Origin: Lachnospiraceae bacterium
GTDB taxonomy: Bacteria > Bacillota > Clostridia > Lachnospirales > Lachnospiraceae
Length of the DNA stretch: 8,517 nucleotides
Direction: 5' to 3'
Assembly: GCA_019424135.1 (NCBI GenBank)
Contig: JAHYZZ010000030.1
Span: forward strand, 1 to 8,517
Part shown: positions 1-5,729 of the stretch, piece after piece
Layout of the letters: each line of letters begins with the position of its first letter
Numbering within the stretch: position 1 is the first letter of the stretch
The notes under the pieces: generated by a model
The model's input: the letters and a program-made list of their open reading frames with translations, nothing else
The model's database searches: none
Told to the model about the DNA's origin: nothing
Program-made: the position numbers and the translations under genes

Positions 1-62
1 ACTGTTGTCAAATTTTTCTGTTGGATTCTAAACCGGCACAATTTTTCCCATACATAAAAATC

Positions 63-2765
63 CTATAACAGCTCTTCATATTTGCGGACAAAACCTTTTT
101 TTACAATGGTCGCCAGGACCATATAACCAGTCAAAAATGCGGCGAGCCACAGAAAATAAATTGGCGGAAGTGCCATCAGTCCCAATGCAGTTCCAAGAGG
201 CGTAAAGGGAATGACGGTAACCACACTGATCCCGGCAACAGTAAGCATAGTTACTGGCAAGGAGGCCCGGCTTTGTACAAATGGAAGTTTGGGTGTACGG
301 AGCATATGAATGACCAACGTTTGGCTCCACATGGATTCCACAAACCATCCAGTTTGAAAAAGAGAGACATACAATGCTTGCATGGCCGGATCATGTAATT
401 GCGTGAACAGCCTGCCGCCTGTCAACATAGGGCAAAGAAGGAAGTACATCAGAAGGTAGGTAGCGATATCAAACACTGAACTGGTTGGTCCGATCCACAG
501 CATAAATCTACTAATTCCGGATGCATTCCACTTCCGTGGAGTCTTCAAGAAATTGGCATCTACATTGTCCCATGACATTGCCGTACAGGAAATGTCATAA
601 ATCAGATTCAGCAGGATCAGATGAAGCGATGCCATGGGCAAAAAAGGCAGGAATGCACTGGCTGCCAATACAGAGAACATATTACCAAAGTTGGACGAGG
701 CAGTAATCTTAATATATTTGATCATGTTCGCGTAGGTTTTTCTTCCTTCAATGGCTCCTTGTTCCAGCACCCTCAAATCTTTTTCCAGCAAAACGACCGA
801 AGCAGTCTCTTTGGCAATGTCAACCGCTGTATCTACCGAGATCCCTACATCTGCTGCCTTCATGGCTGCTGCATCATTGATGCCGTCCCCCAGATACCCC
901 ACACTATGTCCATTATCTCGCAGCACGCGAACGACACGGGCCTTCTGCTCCGGTGAAAGCTTTGCAAACACCGTAACGGATTCTGCCATCATTCCCAACT
1001 CCTGGTCGTTGAGTGCTTCCAGCTTGGTACCTAAGATGATCTGCTCCACATCCAGTCCCACCTGACTGCAGATGGTGCGGGTAACCTTTTCATTATCCCC
1101 GGTCAGGATCTTCACACGGACACCATACTCCATCAGCGCCTGGATTGCCGCCCGCGTCGTCTCCTTTGGTGGATCCAGAAAGGCCAAAAAACCGATCAAT
1201 ACCATATCAGACTCGTCTGCTATGGAGAACTGTCCAACGGGAGCAGGATTCGTCTTCTGTGCCACGGCGATCACCCGCATTCCCTCCTCATTGAGTTCGT
1301 CTGACTTAACCAGCACCTGCCGGCGCACTTGATCCGTCAGTGGATGTACTTTACCGCCACATTCCGCCCATGCGCAGCACTTAAGCATCTCTTCTACCGC
1401 GCCCTTAGTGACCAGCTGCGTTTTACCACTTTGATCTCGAACCACCACACTCATCCTGCGGCGCTCGAAATCAAACGGGATCTCATCAACCTTGATATAA
1501 CGGCTGGTCAGATCATCCGATCCCAATTCCTGCTGCTTTGCAATGACTGCAAGATCGATAAGATTTTTTAATCCTGTCTGAAAATAACTGTTCAAAAATG
1601 CATGACGAAGGACACGATCATCCTCCTCTCCGTCAATATTCAAGTGATATTCCAACACCACTTTGTCTTGAGTCAGGGTACCGGTCTTATCTGTGCAAAG
1701 AATATCCATCGCACCCAGATTCTGGATGGAATTCAGATTTTTAATAATCACTTTCTTCTTACTCATGACCAGTGCACCCTTGGCCAGGGAAGTGGTGACA
1801 ATCATGGGAAGCATTTCCGGGGTCAAACCCACAGCAATAGAAATGGCAAACAACGCTGCCTGCATCCAGTCTCCCTTGGTAAAACCATTGATCAAAAACA
1901 CCACTGGAACCATGATCAGCATAAAACGAATCAGCACCCAGGAGACAGCGCCGACACCTTTTTCGAACGTGGTCTTTGGCGGCTTAACATTTAAGTTCTT
2001 TGCCATGTCCCCTAACATCGTATCATTTCCCACCGCAATGACAATCGCCTTCCCGCTTCCGCTCACCACATTACTGCCCATGAACGCAAGATTTTCCATA
2101 TCAGTCAATGCATCCGTCTGGCAAGCGGCAGTCCCCAGCTTTTCTACCGCATCACTTTCCCCAGTCAGAGCAGATTGGCTGATGAACAAATCCTTGGCTT
2201 TGAGAATCCGCAGATCGGCAGGAATCATATCGCCGGCGGAAAGATATACCAGATCCCCCACAACAATCTCTTCCATGGGGATCTCCTCTTGTTTCCCCTC
2301 ACGTTCCACACAGGCCGTGGTATGTAACATACTGGTCAGCTTTTCTGCCACATGACCGCTTCGGGTCTCCTGGACGAAACGGAGATTTCCGGAGACAATC
2401 ACCATGACTGCAATGATGAACACCGTAACGTAATTGCGGTCGCCCGGATCAGCCAGAATAATATCTGTGAATGCGGAAATGGCTGCAAGAACCAGAAGGA
2501 TCACAGTAAACGGATTGATAAAGGCAAAAAAAAGTCGGTTCAAAATCGAATCTTTTTTTCCATAGGTGAGGATATTATTTCCATGCTTTTCTCTGGACTG
2601 GTCTGCCAATTTTTCTGTTAACCCTTCCTTGGGGGTTCCATATTGGCTTAACACCTCTGCCTCCTCATGATCAGCCGCCCAATACAGGCGCTCACGGATT
2701 GCATCTGTATATGCCATATGTTCTGCCATATGCGACATCGTAATTCTTTTCATAATCTTCTTCAT
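63..2765 (-). CDS. mgtA: P-type Mg2+-importing ATPase MgtA
   Basis: P-type ATPase (P3B, MgtA/MgtB family) expected to use ATP hydrolysis to bring Mg2+ into the cell across the cytoplasmic membrane. With the start at 2765 it has 900 residues, close to the ~900 of enteric MgtA. Visible in order: an N-terminal cytoplasmic segment; first membrane hairpin from about residue 85; actuator-domain TGES at 191-194; M4 motif LTPEMLP near 314; phosphorylation motif DKTGT with Asp359; KGA near 454 in the nucleotide-binding domain; TGDN at 555; GDGINDAA at 626-633; and the MgtA-type segment with LLNLIYDIS and WDNVD near 718-736, followed by C-terminal membrane helices. The frame is open upstream to an ATG at 2852. 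I chose 2765 because GGAGG (2775-2779) lies 9 nt before it and the extension has no ribosome binding site. The M-box upstream independently supports Mg2+ as the substrate. No clear terminator is visible in the 62 bases after the stop. Confidence 0.96.
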   Translation of the reverse strand: MKKIMKRITMSHMAEHMAYTDAIRERLYWAADHEEAEVLSQYGTPKEGLTEKLADQSREKHGNNILTYGKKDSILNRLFFAFINPFTVILLVLAAISAFTDIILADPGDRNYVTVFIIAVMVIVSGNLRFVQETRSGHVAEKLTSMLHTTACVEREGKQEEIPMEEIVVGDLVYLSAGDMIPADLRILKAKDLFISQSALTGESDAVEKLGTAACQTDALTDMENLAFMGSNVVSGSGKAIVIAVGNDTMLGDMAKNLNVKPPKTTFEKGVGAVSWVLIRFMLIMVPVVFLINGFTKGDWMQAALFAISIAVGLTPEMLPMIVTTSLAKGALVMSKKKVIIKNLNSIQNLGAMDILCTDKTGTLTQDKVVLEYHLNIDGEEDDRVLRHAFLNSYFQTGLKNLIDLAVIAKQQELGSDDLTSRYIKVDEIPFDFERRRMSVVVRDQSGKTQLVTKGAVEEMLKCCAWAECGGKVHPLTDQVRRQVLVKSDELNEEGMRVIAVAQKTNPAPVGQFSIADESDMVLIGFLAFLDPPKETTRAAIQALMEYGVRVKILTGDNEKVTRTICSQVGLDVEQIILGTKLEALNDQELGMMAESVTVFAKLSPEQKARVVRVLRDNGHSVGYLGDGINDAAAMKAADVGISVDTAVDIAKETASVVLLEKDLRVLEQGAIEGRKTYANMIKYIKITASSNFGNMFSVLAASAFLPFLPMASLHLILLNLIYDISCTAMSWDNVDANFLKTPRKWNASGISRFMLWIGPTSSVFDIATYLLMYFLLCPMLTGGRLFTQLHDPAMQALYVSLFQTGWFVESMWSQTLVIHMLRTPKLPFVQSRASLPVTMLTVAGISVVTVIPFTPLGTALGLMALPPIYFLWLAAFLTGYMVLATIVKKGFVRKYEELL

Positions 2766-2774
2766 CGTTCTGTA

Positions 2775-2779
2775 CCTCC
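2775..2779 (-). promoter_or_regulatory. mgtA ribosome binding site
   Basis: GGAGG on the minus strand, 9 nt before the ATG at 2765. It decides the start of mgtA against the longer reading frame from 2852. Confidence 0.85.
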
Positions 2780-2856
2780 AAATAATAAAATTGTGACTTT
2801 GCAATTTAGAAAAGGGTACAGTGCAGAAAAGAAGGATCGTTTTTTCGATCATTTTA

Positions 2857-2967
2857 TCAACAACGTCTGGCCGTCAGAAAGGAACAGACAAAAAAATATA
2901 TGTCCTTTCCGTCGGCGATCCTACTTCGTTCCATCGAATCTGCACTCATACTATTTCCCGTATCCAT
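2857..2967 (-). CDS. Possible 36-residue leader ORF, second in mgtA leader
   Basis: Small ORF between the M-box region and mgtA, starting MDTGNSMSAD and ending FFVCSFLTARRC. The ATG at 2967 is preceded by AGAGG about 8 nt upstream, with a second purine run AAAGGA next to the start. The TGA lies about 90 nt before the mgtA ATG and 4 nt before the in-frame upstream ATG of the mgtA frame at 2852. The product is polar in its first two thirds, with one short aromatic/hydrophobic patch (IYFFVCSFL) too short to be sure of a membrane helix, then two Arg and a terminal Cys. I recognise no family. It could be a leader peptide whose translation tunes mgtA expression, a small regulator of MgtA, or a chance ORF. 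Only the start site and its position argue that it is real. Confidence 0.35.
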   Translation of the reverse strand: MDTGNSMSADSMERSRIADGKDIYFFVCSFLTARRC

Positions 2968-3014
2968 TCCTTTCACCTCTCTTTATCAGAAACTAAATCT
3001 ATTTGATCTTTAAT

Positions 3015-3026
3015 CGCCCGAAGGCG
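3015..3026 (-). other. Small UUCG tetraloop hairpin in mgtA leader
   Basis: On the minus strand CGCC-TTCG-GGCG forms a 4-bp stem capped by the very stable UUCG tetraloop. There is no U tract directly after it, so it is not a terminator. It separates the attenuator-like hairpin from the second small ORF and may simply be a structural element. Confidence 0.45.
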
Positions 3027-3045
3027 TTGTTTTAAAAAAGGGCAT

Positions 3046-3087
3046 AAAAATACCACCGGTTTCAAGGATATCCCCTAAAAACGGTGG
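3046..3087 (-). terminator. Attenuator-like hairpin downstream of leader ORF 1
   Basis: On the minus strand CCACCG (3087-3082) pairs with CGGTGG (3058-3053). The stem can continue through TTT/AAA and an inner AGG/CCT pair. TATTTTTATG follows, with five U at 3050-3046. The 3' side (AAACCGG, 3062-3056) can instead pair with CCGGTTT (3108-3102) at the end of leader ORF 1, and the two pairings exclude each other. That is the geometry expected of a terminator/antiterminator switch. The U tract is modest, so termination strength is uncertain. Confidence 0.5.
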
Positions 3088-3096
3088 CTGTAAGCA

Positions 3097-3189
3097 TCAA
3101 AAAACCGGCAACGGATGTGTGTACATCCGCCACTGCTTTTGCGGCCATCGTTTTTTAAGGGATCTATAACTTCGACCTTGTTCCATCAT
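3097..3189 (-). CDS. Possible 30-residue leader peptide of mgtA
   Basis: Small ORF directly after the M-box terminator. AAGGAGG (3203-3197) lies 7 nt before the ATG at 3189; a second ATG follows at once. The product begins MMEQGRSYRS, is strongly basic (several Arg and Lys), has two Trp, and ends HPLPVF. Its last third overlaps a terminator-like hairpin (3112-3129) and its U6 tract, which encodes the final Val-Phe-stop. A ribosome translating it would therefore open that hairpin and occupy one arm of the competing downstream pair. This arrangement suggests a leader peptide whose translation controls read-through into mgtA. It has no sequence resemblance I can see to the MgtL peptide of enteric bacteria. 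A standalone function for the peptide is possible but has no support in the sequence. Confidence 0.5.
   Translation of the reverse strand: MMEQGRSYRSLKKRWPQKQWRMYTHPLPVF
3099..3129 (-). terminator. Terminator-like hairpin inside the end of leader ORF 1
   Basis: On the minus strand CGGATGT-ACAC-ACATCCG is a 7-bp stem with a 4-nt loop. Wobble pairs may extend it, and the next bases are TTGCCGG followed by six T (3104-3099). The distance from stem to U tract is longer than ideal unless the stem extends with a small bulge. It lies wholly within the translated region, so translation would compete with its folding. Confidence 0.45.
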
Positions 3190-3196
3190 GCACACA

Positions 3197-3203
3197 CCTC
3201 CTT
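3197..3203 (-). promoter_or_regulatory. Strong ribosome binding site of leader ORF 1
   Basis: AAGGAGG on the minus strand, 7 nt before the ATG at 3189 and only a few bases after the M-box terminator U tract. Such a perfect site in a leader is the main argument that the 30-codon ORF is translated. Confidence 0.65.
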
Positions 3204-3211
3204 GCGAAAAT

Positions 3212-3244
3212 AAAAAATCCCGTATGTCCGGTGAACATACGGGA
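3212..3244 (-). terminator. Intrinsic terminator of the M-box riboswitch
   Basis: On the minus strand a 10-bp stem (TCCCGTATGT with ACATACGGGA) and a 7-nt loop are followed directly by TTTTTT. It is the expression platform of the M-box. Its 5' arm (GTATGTTC, 3240-3233) can alternatively pair over 8 positions, one of them G-U, with GAATATAC (3267-3260) at the 3' end of the riboswitch. That is the expected antiterminator: low Mg2+ frees the 3' strand and prevents termination. Confidence 0.93.
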
Positions 3245-3259
3245 ATGAAATCCTTTTTT

Positions 3260-3410
3260 GTATATTCGTCTGAGCTTTAACTCTGCAGGGCGGTGAAACT
3301 GTGTTATGATACACCTTGAACTCGATGTATCCTGTTCAAACCAACTCATGGTGTCTCCACCATTTCGCGGCAACAGTCCGTATCCCTGTAGTAGCCTTAC
3401 CTACCGAACG
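3260..3410 (-). promoter_or_regulatory. M-box (ykoK-type) Mg2+ riboswitch
   Basis: The minus-strand RNA carries the conserved M-box core: GGTAGGTAAGGCTACTACAG near its 5' end, then GGGATACGG and CTGTTGCCGC, a variable hairpin region, and near the 3' end GAGTTAAAGCTC followed by ACGAAT. This matches the order seen in the Bacillus subtilis mgtE leader (GUUAGGUGAGGCUCCU, GGAGAUACG, CUGCUGCC, UAAAGCUC, ACGA). The outer helix P1 is short: GTTCG (3409-3405) with CGAAT (3268-3264). The 3' P1 strand overlaps the antiterminator strand, so ligand binding and termination are linked. In the known class, high Mg2+ stabilises the aptamer and turns transcription off. The Mg2+ transporter gene downstream fits. 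Confidence 0.94.
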
Positions 3411-3415
3411 CCATC

Positions 3416-3444
3416 ATATTATCATGGCCTCGATCGATTGTCAA
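3416..3444 (-). promoter_or_regulatory. Sigma-A promoter of the mgtA unit
   Basis: Perfect -35 TTGACA (3444-3439), 17-nt spacer and TAATAT -10 (3421-3416) on the minus strand. Transcription should start around 3409-3411, at the 5' strand of the M-box P1 helix. The mgtA leader would then be about 640 nt long. Confidence 0.92.
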
Positions 3445-3474
3445 GCGATTTCTCAATCTAAAAACAACAAAACA

Positions 3475-4335
3475 TTATTTTACCTCAACCAACTCAATCT
3501 GGAAATTCAATTCTTTGCCAGCCATCTCATGATTGGCATCAAACGTAATCGTCTTCTCTTCCCTTGCCACTACCTTCACTGGGAAGGGCTGCCCGTATTG
3601 ATTGGTCAGATAAACCTGCTGCCCTACCTGAGCCTCTTCAGCGCCAGGAAGCTGCGCAATCTCAACAGTAAATACTGCATTAGGATCCGGCATACCATAA
3701 GCTTCTTCCGGCATCAGATGAACATTTACCACCTGTCCTACTTCCATGTCTGCCACAGCTGCATCAAACCCAGGAATCATCTGGCCTGCTCCACACACAA
3801 ATTCCAGCGGTTCTCCACGGTCATAGGAAGAGTCAAACTGCGTCCCATCGTTAAAAGTCCCCTTGTAATGTGTACGGCAGGTCTTCCCTACATTGCGCCC
3901 GGTAAATGCGGGCTGAGAACTACAGCCTCCGCCGCAGCTGCTTCCACAGCCTCCCTGGCAGGAATGTCCTTCCTCATGATCTCCACAGCTGTGCTCTTCT
4001 CCATGGTGATGGTCACAGTTTGCTCCGGTGGATACCAGATCGCCTCTAAGATAAGCCTCTACTGCCTGGTCTGTGTTCCCCTCAGCGCCAGCGCACAGTT
4101 CTACGCCAGCTTCCTCAAGGGCAGCCTGCGCTCCGCCGCCAATCCCCCCACAGATCAGCACATCAACGCCTTGCTCAGACAAAAGTCCTGCCAGAGCGCC
4201 ATGACCGATGCCATTGGATCCAATCACTTCGCTGGAAACCACTTTTCCATCTTCCACCTCATATACCTTGAAAGATTCCGTTCTTCCAAAATGCTGAAAA
4301 ATATTTCCGTTATCATAAGTAGCTGCTATTTTCAT
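3475..4335 (-). CDS. NifX-like domain fused to SlyD-type FKBP prolyl isomerase
   Basis: 286-residue cytoplasmic fusion protein with three parts. Residues 1-105 resemble the dinitrogenase iron-molybdenum cofactor (NifX/NifB C-terminal) fold: MKIAATYDNGNIFQHFG at the start and VDVLICGGIGGGAQAAL near 57-73. Residues 107-138 are a metal-binding-type linker with Cys107, His109-111, His115, Cys117, His120, His124, Cys126, Cys130, Cys134 and Cys138 among Gly residues. Residues 148-286 are an FKBP domain: THYKGTFNDGTQFDSS, then QMIPGFDAAVADMEVG and EEAYG, an insert-in-flap region at about 214-265, and the closing DANHEMAGKELNF typical of SlyD. Peptidyl-prolyl isomerase and chaperone activity is expected from the family; metal handling (Ni, Fe-S or another metal) is inferred. 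GGGAGG (4350-4345) lies 9 nt before the ATG. It starts 77 nt after the phosphoesterase gene, and I see no strong promoter or terminator between, so cotranscription is likely. Confidence 0.92.
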   Translation of the reverse strand: MKIAATYDNGNIFQHFGRTESFKVYEVEDGKVVSSEVIGSNGIGHGALAGLLSEQGVDVLICGGIGGGAQAALEEAGVELCAGAEGNTDQAVEAYLRGDLVSTGANCDHHHGEEHSCGDHEEGHSCQGGCGSSCGGGCSSQPAFTGRNVGKTCRTHYKGTFNDGTQFDSSYDRGEPLEFVCGAGQMIPGFDAAVADMEVGQVVNVHLMPEEAYGMPDPNAVFTVEIAQLPGAEEAQVGQQVYLTNQYGQPFPVKVVAREEKTITFDANHEMAGKELNFQIELVEVK

Positions 4336-4412
4336 ACCTATAATCCTCCCTGATTGTTTTCCTGATTATTTTATCATATACTGTTTTTTTTGGGAATGCT
4401 TCTTCCATTCTT

Positions 4413-5153
4413 TTACGGCAGAATCTGTGCCGGACAAAAATTAAGATAATCTCCGGAAACCAGATAATACTTGATCCCTCCAAAATCCCCCCGGATGCTG
4501 TCCCCGAATCGACTTTTCCCATGACAGTGGGAATACACCACAGCCTTTGCTCCATATTCCTGTGCAATTTCCGTAAATGCCGAAGTGCTCTCCAGGATAT
4601 TGGTGGGCGGATAGTGCAAAAACATGATAAACTTCTCATATCCTTCCTCTTTTGCTTTCTGAAAAGATTCCCTAAGACGCTTCATCTCTCTGAGAACCAG
4701 TTTCTGTGCCTGCTGTTCTCTTTCCTGATCCCATCCCAGAATCTGTCCTTGTTGGTTCAAATAGAAAGGACCTTCAAAAGTAAAGCCTTTCGTCCCCACC
4801 AAAGCATAATCCTGGTAAACAGCAAAATTATTCTGAAGGAAAAAAAGTCTTCCTTCAAACTCATCATTCAGCCTGTTTGTCTTTTTCGCATCCCAGAACA
4901 TATCATGATTTCCCCTAAGTAAGATCTTATGTCCTGGCAGCTTTTCAATAAACGCCAGATCCTCAAGGCACTGCTCCAGATTCCTTCCCCAGGAATGATC
5001 ACCGGTAAGTACAAGCGTATCCTCCGGCCCTACCGTCTGGCCGACATATTTTAAAATTTTCCGTTCATGGTTTTTCCAGACTTTTCCAAACTGATCCATC
5101 GATTTATCCGTCTGGAAACCAAGATGCAGATCCCCTAATGCATACAATGCCAT
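4413..5153 (-). CDS. Calcineurin-like metallophosphoesterase
   Basis: 246-residue soluble phosphoesterase of the calcineurin-like superfamily, expected to bind two metal ions and cleave phosphoester bonds; the natural substrate is unknown. Metal-site motifs in order: GDLH at 7-10 (Asp8, His10), GDHSW at 51-55 (Asp52), GNHD at 81-84 (Asn82, His83), LHYPP with His180, and SHCHG at 208-212 (His209, His211). The spacing and length fit a complete single-domain enzyme of the predicted phosphohydrolase type common in Firmicutes. There is no signal peptide or membrane segment, so it is cytoplasmic. The start at 5153 is supported by GGAAGG about 8 nt upstream. It is the first gene of a likely two-gene unit with the NifX-FKBP fusion. 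Minus-strand promoter elements upstream are AT-rich and ambiguous. Confidence 0.93.
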   Translation of the reverse strand: MALYALGDLHLGFQTDKSMDQFGKVWKNHERKILKYVGQTVGPEDTLVLTGDHSWGRNLEQCLEDLAFIEKLPGHKILLRGNHDMFWDAKKTNRLNDEFEGRLFFLQNNFAVYQDYALVGTKGFTFEGPFYLNQQGQILGWDQEREQQAQKLVLREMKRLRESFQKAKEEGYEKFIMFLHYPPTNILESTSAFTEIAQEYGAKAVVYSHCHGKSRFGDSIRGDFGGIKYYLVSGDYLNFCPAQILP

Positions 5154-5240
5154 CTCATATTCCTTCCCATTCCAAACCGCATTCTATTATCTGATAATTC
5201 TGTATATTTATATATTTTATGTTTTTTTTCAGATTTTCTA

Positions 5241-5269
5241 TTGACATATCCCATTTAATGAGTTATTAT
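5241..5269 (+). promoter_or_regulatory. Plus-strand promoter of a putative small RNA
   Basis: Perfect -35 TTGACA (5241-5246), a 17-nt spacer and -10 TATTAT (5264-5269) on the plus strand. It points away from the phosphoesterase gene. Expected transcription start is about 5276. No plus-strand gene follows in the window. Confidence 0.75.
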
Positions 5270-5275
5270 AATTAC

Positions 5276-5412
5276 ATCAAAAGAAAAGGAGGACGGACCA
5301 CCAAAAACAGTATTTTAACCTCATGATTTTAAAAAGAAAAGAGGCATAGACCAATGGATTTAGTTGAGTAAAAGTCCACTGTACGAAAGCAATCGATACA
5401 GTGGATTTTTCT
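5276..5412 (+). ncRNA. Putative orphan small RNA, about 135 nt
   Basis: The interval from the plus-strand promoter to a hairpin terminator (stem 5375-5405, then TTTTTCTT) defines a short transcript in a gap without a protein gene. It contains AAGGAGG at 5286-5292 with no start codon at a usable distance. CCTC (5319-5322) can pair either with the upstream GAGG or with GAGG at 5341-5344. Two very short ORFs are present, MILKRKEA (5323-5349) and MDLVE (5354-5371); the second has AGAGG 9 nt upstream and stops just before the terminator stem. I recognise no known RNA family. It may be a trans-acting sRNA, or an attenuated leader whose downstream gene has been lost. Ends are inferred, not mapped. 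Confidence 0.5.
5375..5410. terminator. Bidirectional hairpin terminator
   Basis: TCCACTGTA (5375-5383) pairs with TACAGTGGA (5397-5405), a 9-bp stem. On the plus strand TTTTTCTT follows and would end the putative small RNA. On the minus strand the stem is followed by CTTTTACTC and lies 15 nt after the stop of the 90-residue protein gene, so it also ends the YfhO/AAA+ transcript. The plus-strand U tract is the better of the two. Confidence 0.85.
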
Positions 5413-5419
5413 TGTTATA

Positions 5420-5692
5420 TCACAATCCATTTTCATATACATCGTTCATCACTGCCTGAGCCTCTTCCATCTCTTTTTTCTGAATAATCTGCTGCCTGTC
5501 GCTTAAAATGGCCAGCATTTCATCCACCAGGTCCTCGACTTTGGGCTGGCTGATCCGATAAAGATACCCCAGCATCCTGACAGCTGTATAATCTGTATTC
5601 ATGTGTTTATATGCAATCTCCTTGCAAAGTTCCTCCGGGTATCCTTTACTTAGCAAAAGTTGATACAACTCTTTCGTTTTTTCGGATGCCAT
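5420..5692 (-). CDS. Small helical protein of unknown function, next to AAA+ ATPase
   Basis: 90-residue soluble protein, predicted from its pattern of residues to be almost wholly helical. Residues 8-45 (LYQLLLSKGYPEELCKEIA and the following YTAVRMLGYLY) form two or three short helices around a Gly-Tyr-Pro turn, loosely like a three-helix UBA-type bundle; I do not claim homology. Residues 49-90 are rich in Glu, Asp, Gln and Met and probably form a long helix or coiled coil. The start at 5692 has GGAGG 9 nt upstream; the frame is open further up but lacks a site there, and that extension would overlap the end of the ATPase gene. It begins 37 nt after the ATPase stop with no terminator between, so the two are surely cotranscribed. 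A role as partner or adaptor of the ATPase is inference from position only. Confidence 0.85.
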   Translation of the reverse strand: MASEKTKELYQLLLSKGYPEELCKEIAYKHMNTDYTAVRMLGYLYRISQPKVEDLVDEMLAILSDRQQIIQKKEMEEAQAVMNDVYENGL

Positions 5693-5729
5693 CAGGCCAC
5701 ACCTCCTCCATCTATAACATACTCCCAGT

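Noticed and set aside
6..11. Minus-strand TTGACA near the left edge.
   Set aside because: The matching -10 would lie outside the window, so a promoter cannot be supported.
1693..2355. 220-codon plus-strand ORF within mgtA.
   Set aside because: It lies antisense to well-conserved MgtA codons and has no motif of its own.
2835..2850. Hairpin GATCG-AAAAAA-CGATC on the minus strand followed by CTTCTTTTCT, just before mgtA.
   Set aside because: The stem is only 5 bp with a poor, interrupted U tract, too weak to call a terminator.
2766..2852. Longer N-terminus for MgtA, starting at 2852 (MIEKTILLF...).
   Set aside because: There is no ribosome binding site before 2852, whereas GGAGG sits 9 nt before 2765. 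The extra 29 residues do not resemble MgtA N-termini.
3164..3373. 69-codon minus-strand ORF beginning MPRNGGDTMSW.
   Set aside because: It is read out of the M-box aptamer and terminator, which explain this stretch as structured RNA. The start has no ribosome binding site.
3316..4353. 345-codon plus-strand ORF.
   Set aside because: It is antisense to the NifX-FKBP gene, the M-box region and promoter. It has no recognisable motifs or ribosome binding site and is a shadow of the real gene.
4336..4412. Separate promoter for the NifX-FKBP gene (TATGAT on the minus strand).
   Set aside because: The -10-like sequence has no convincing -35 at 16-18 nt and the region is simply AT-rich; not reported as a feature.
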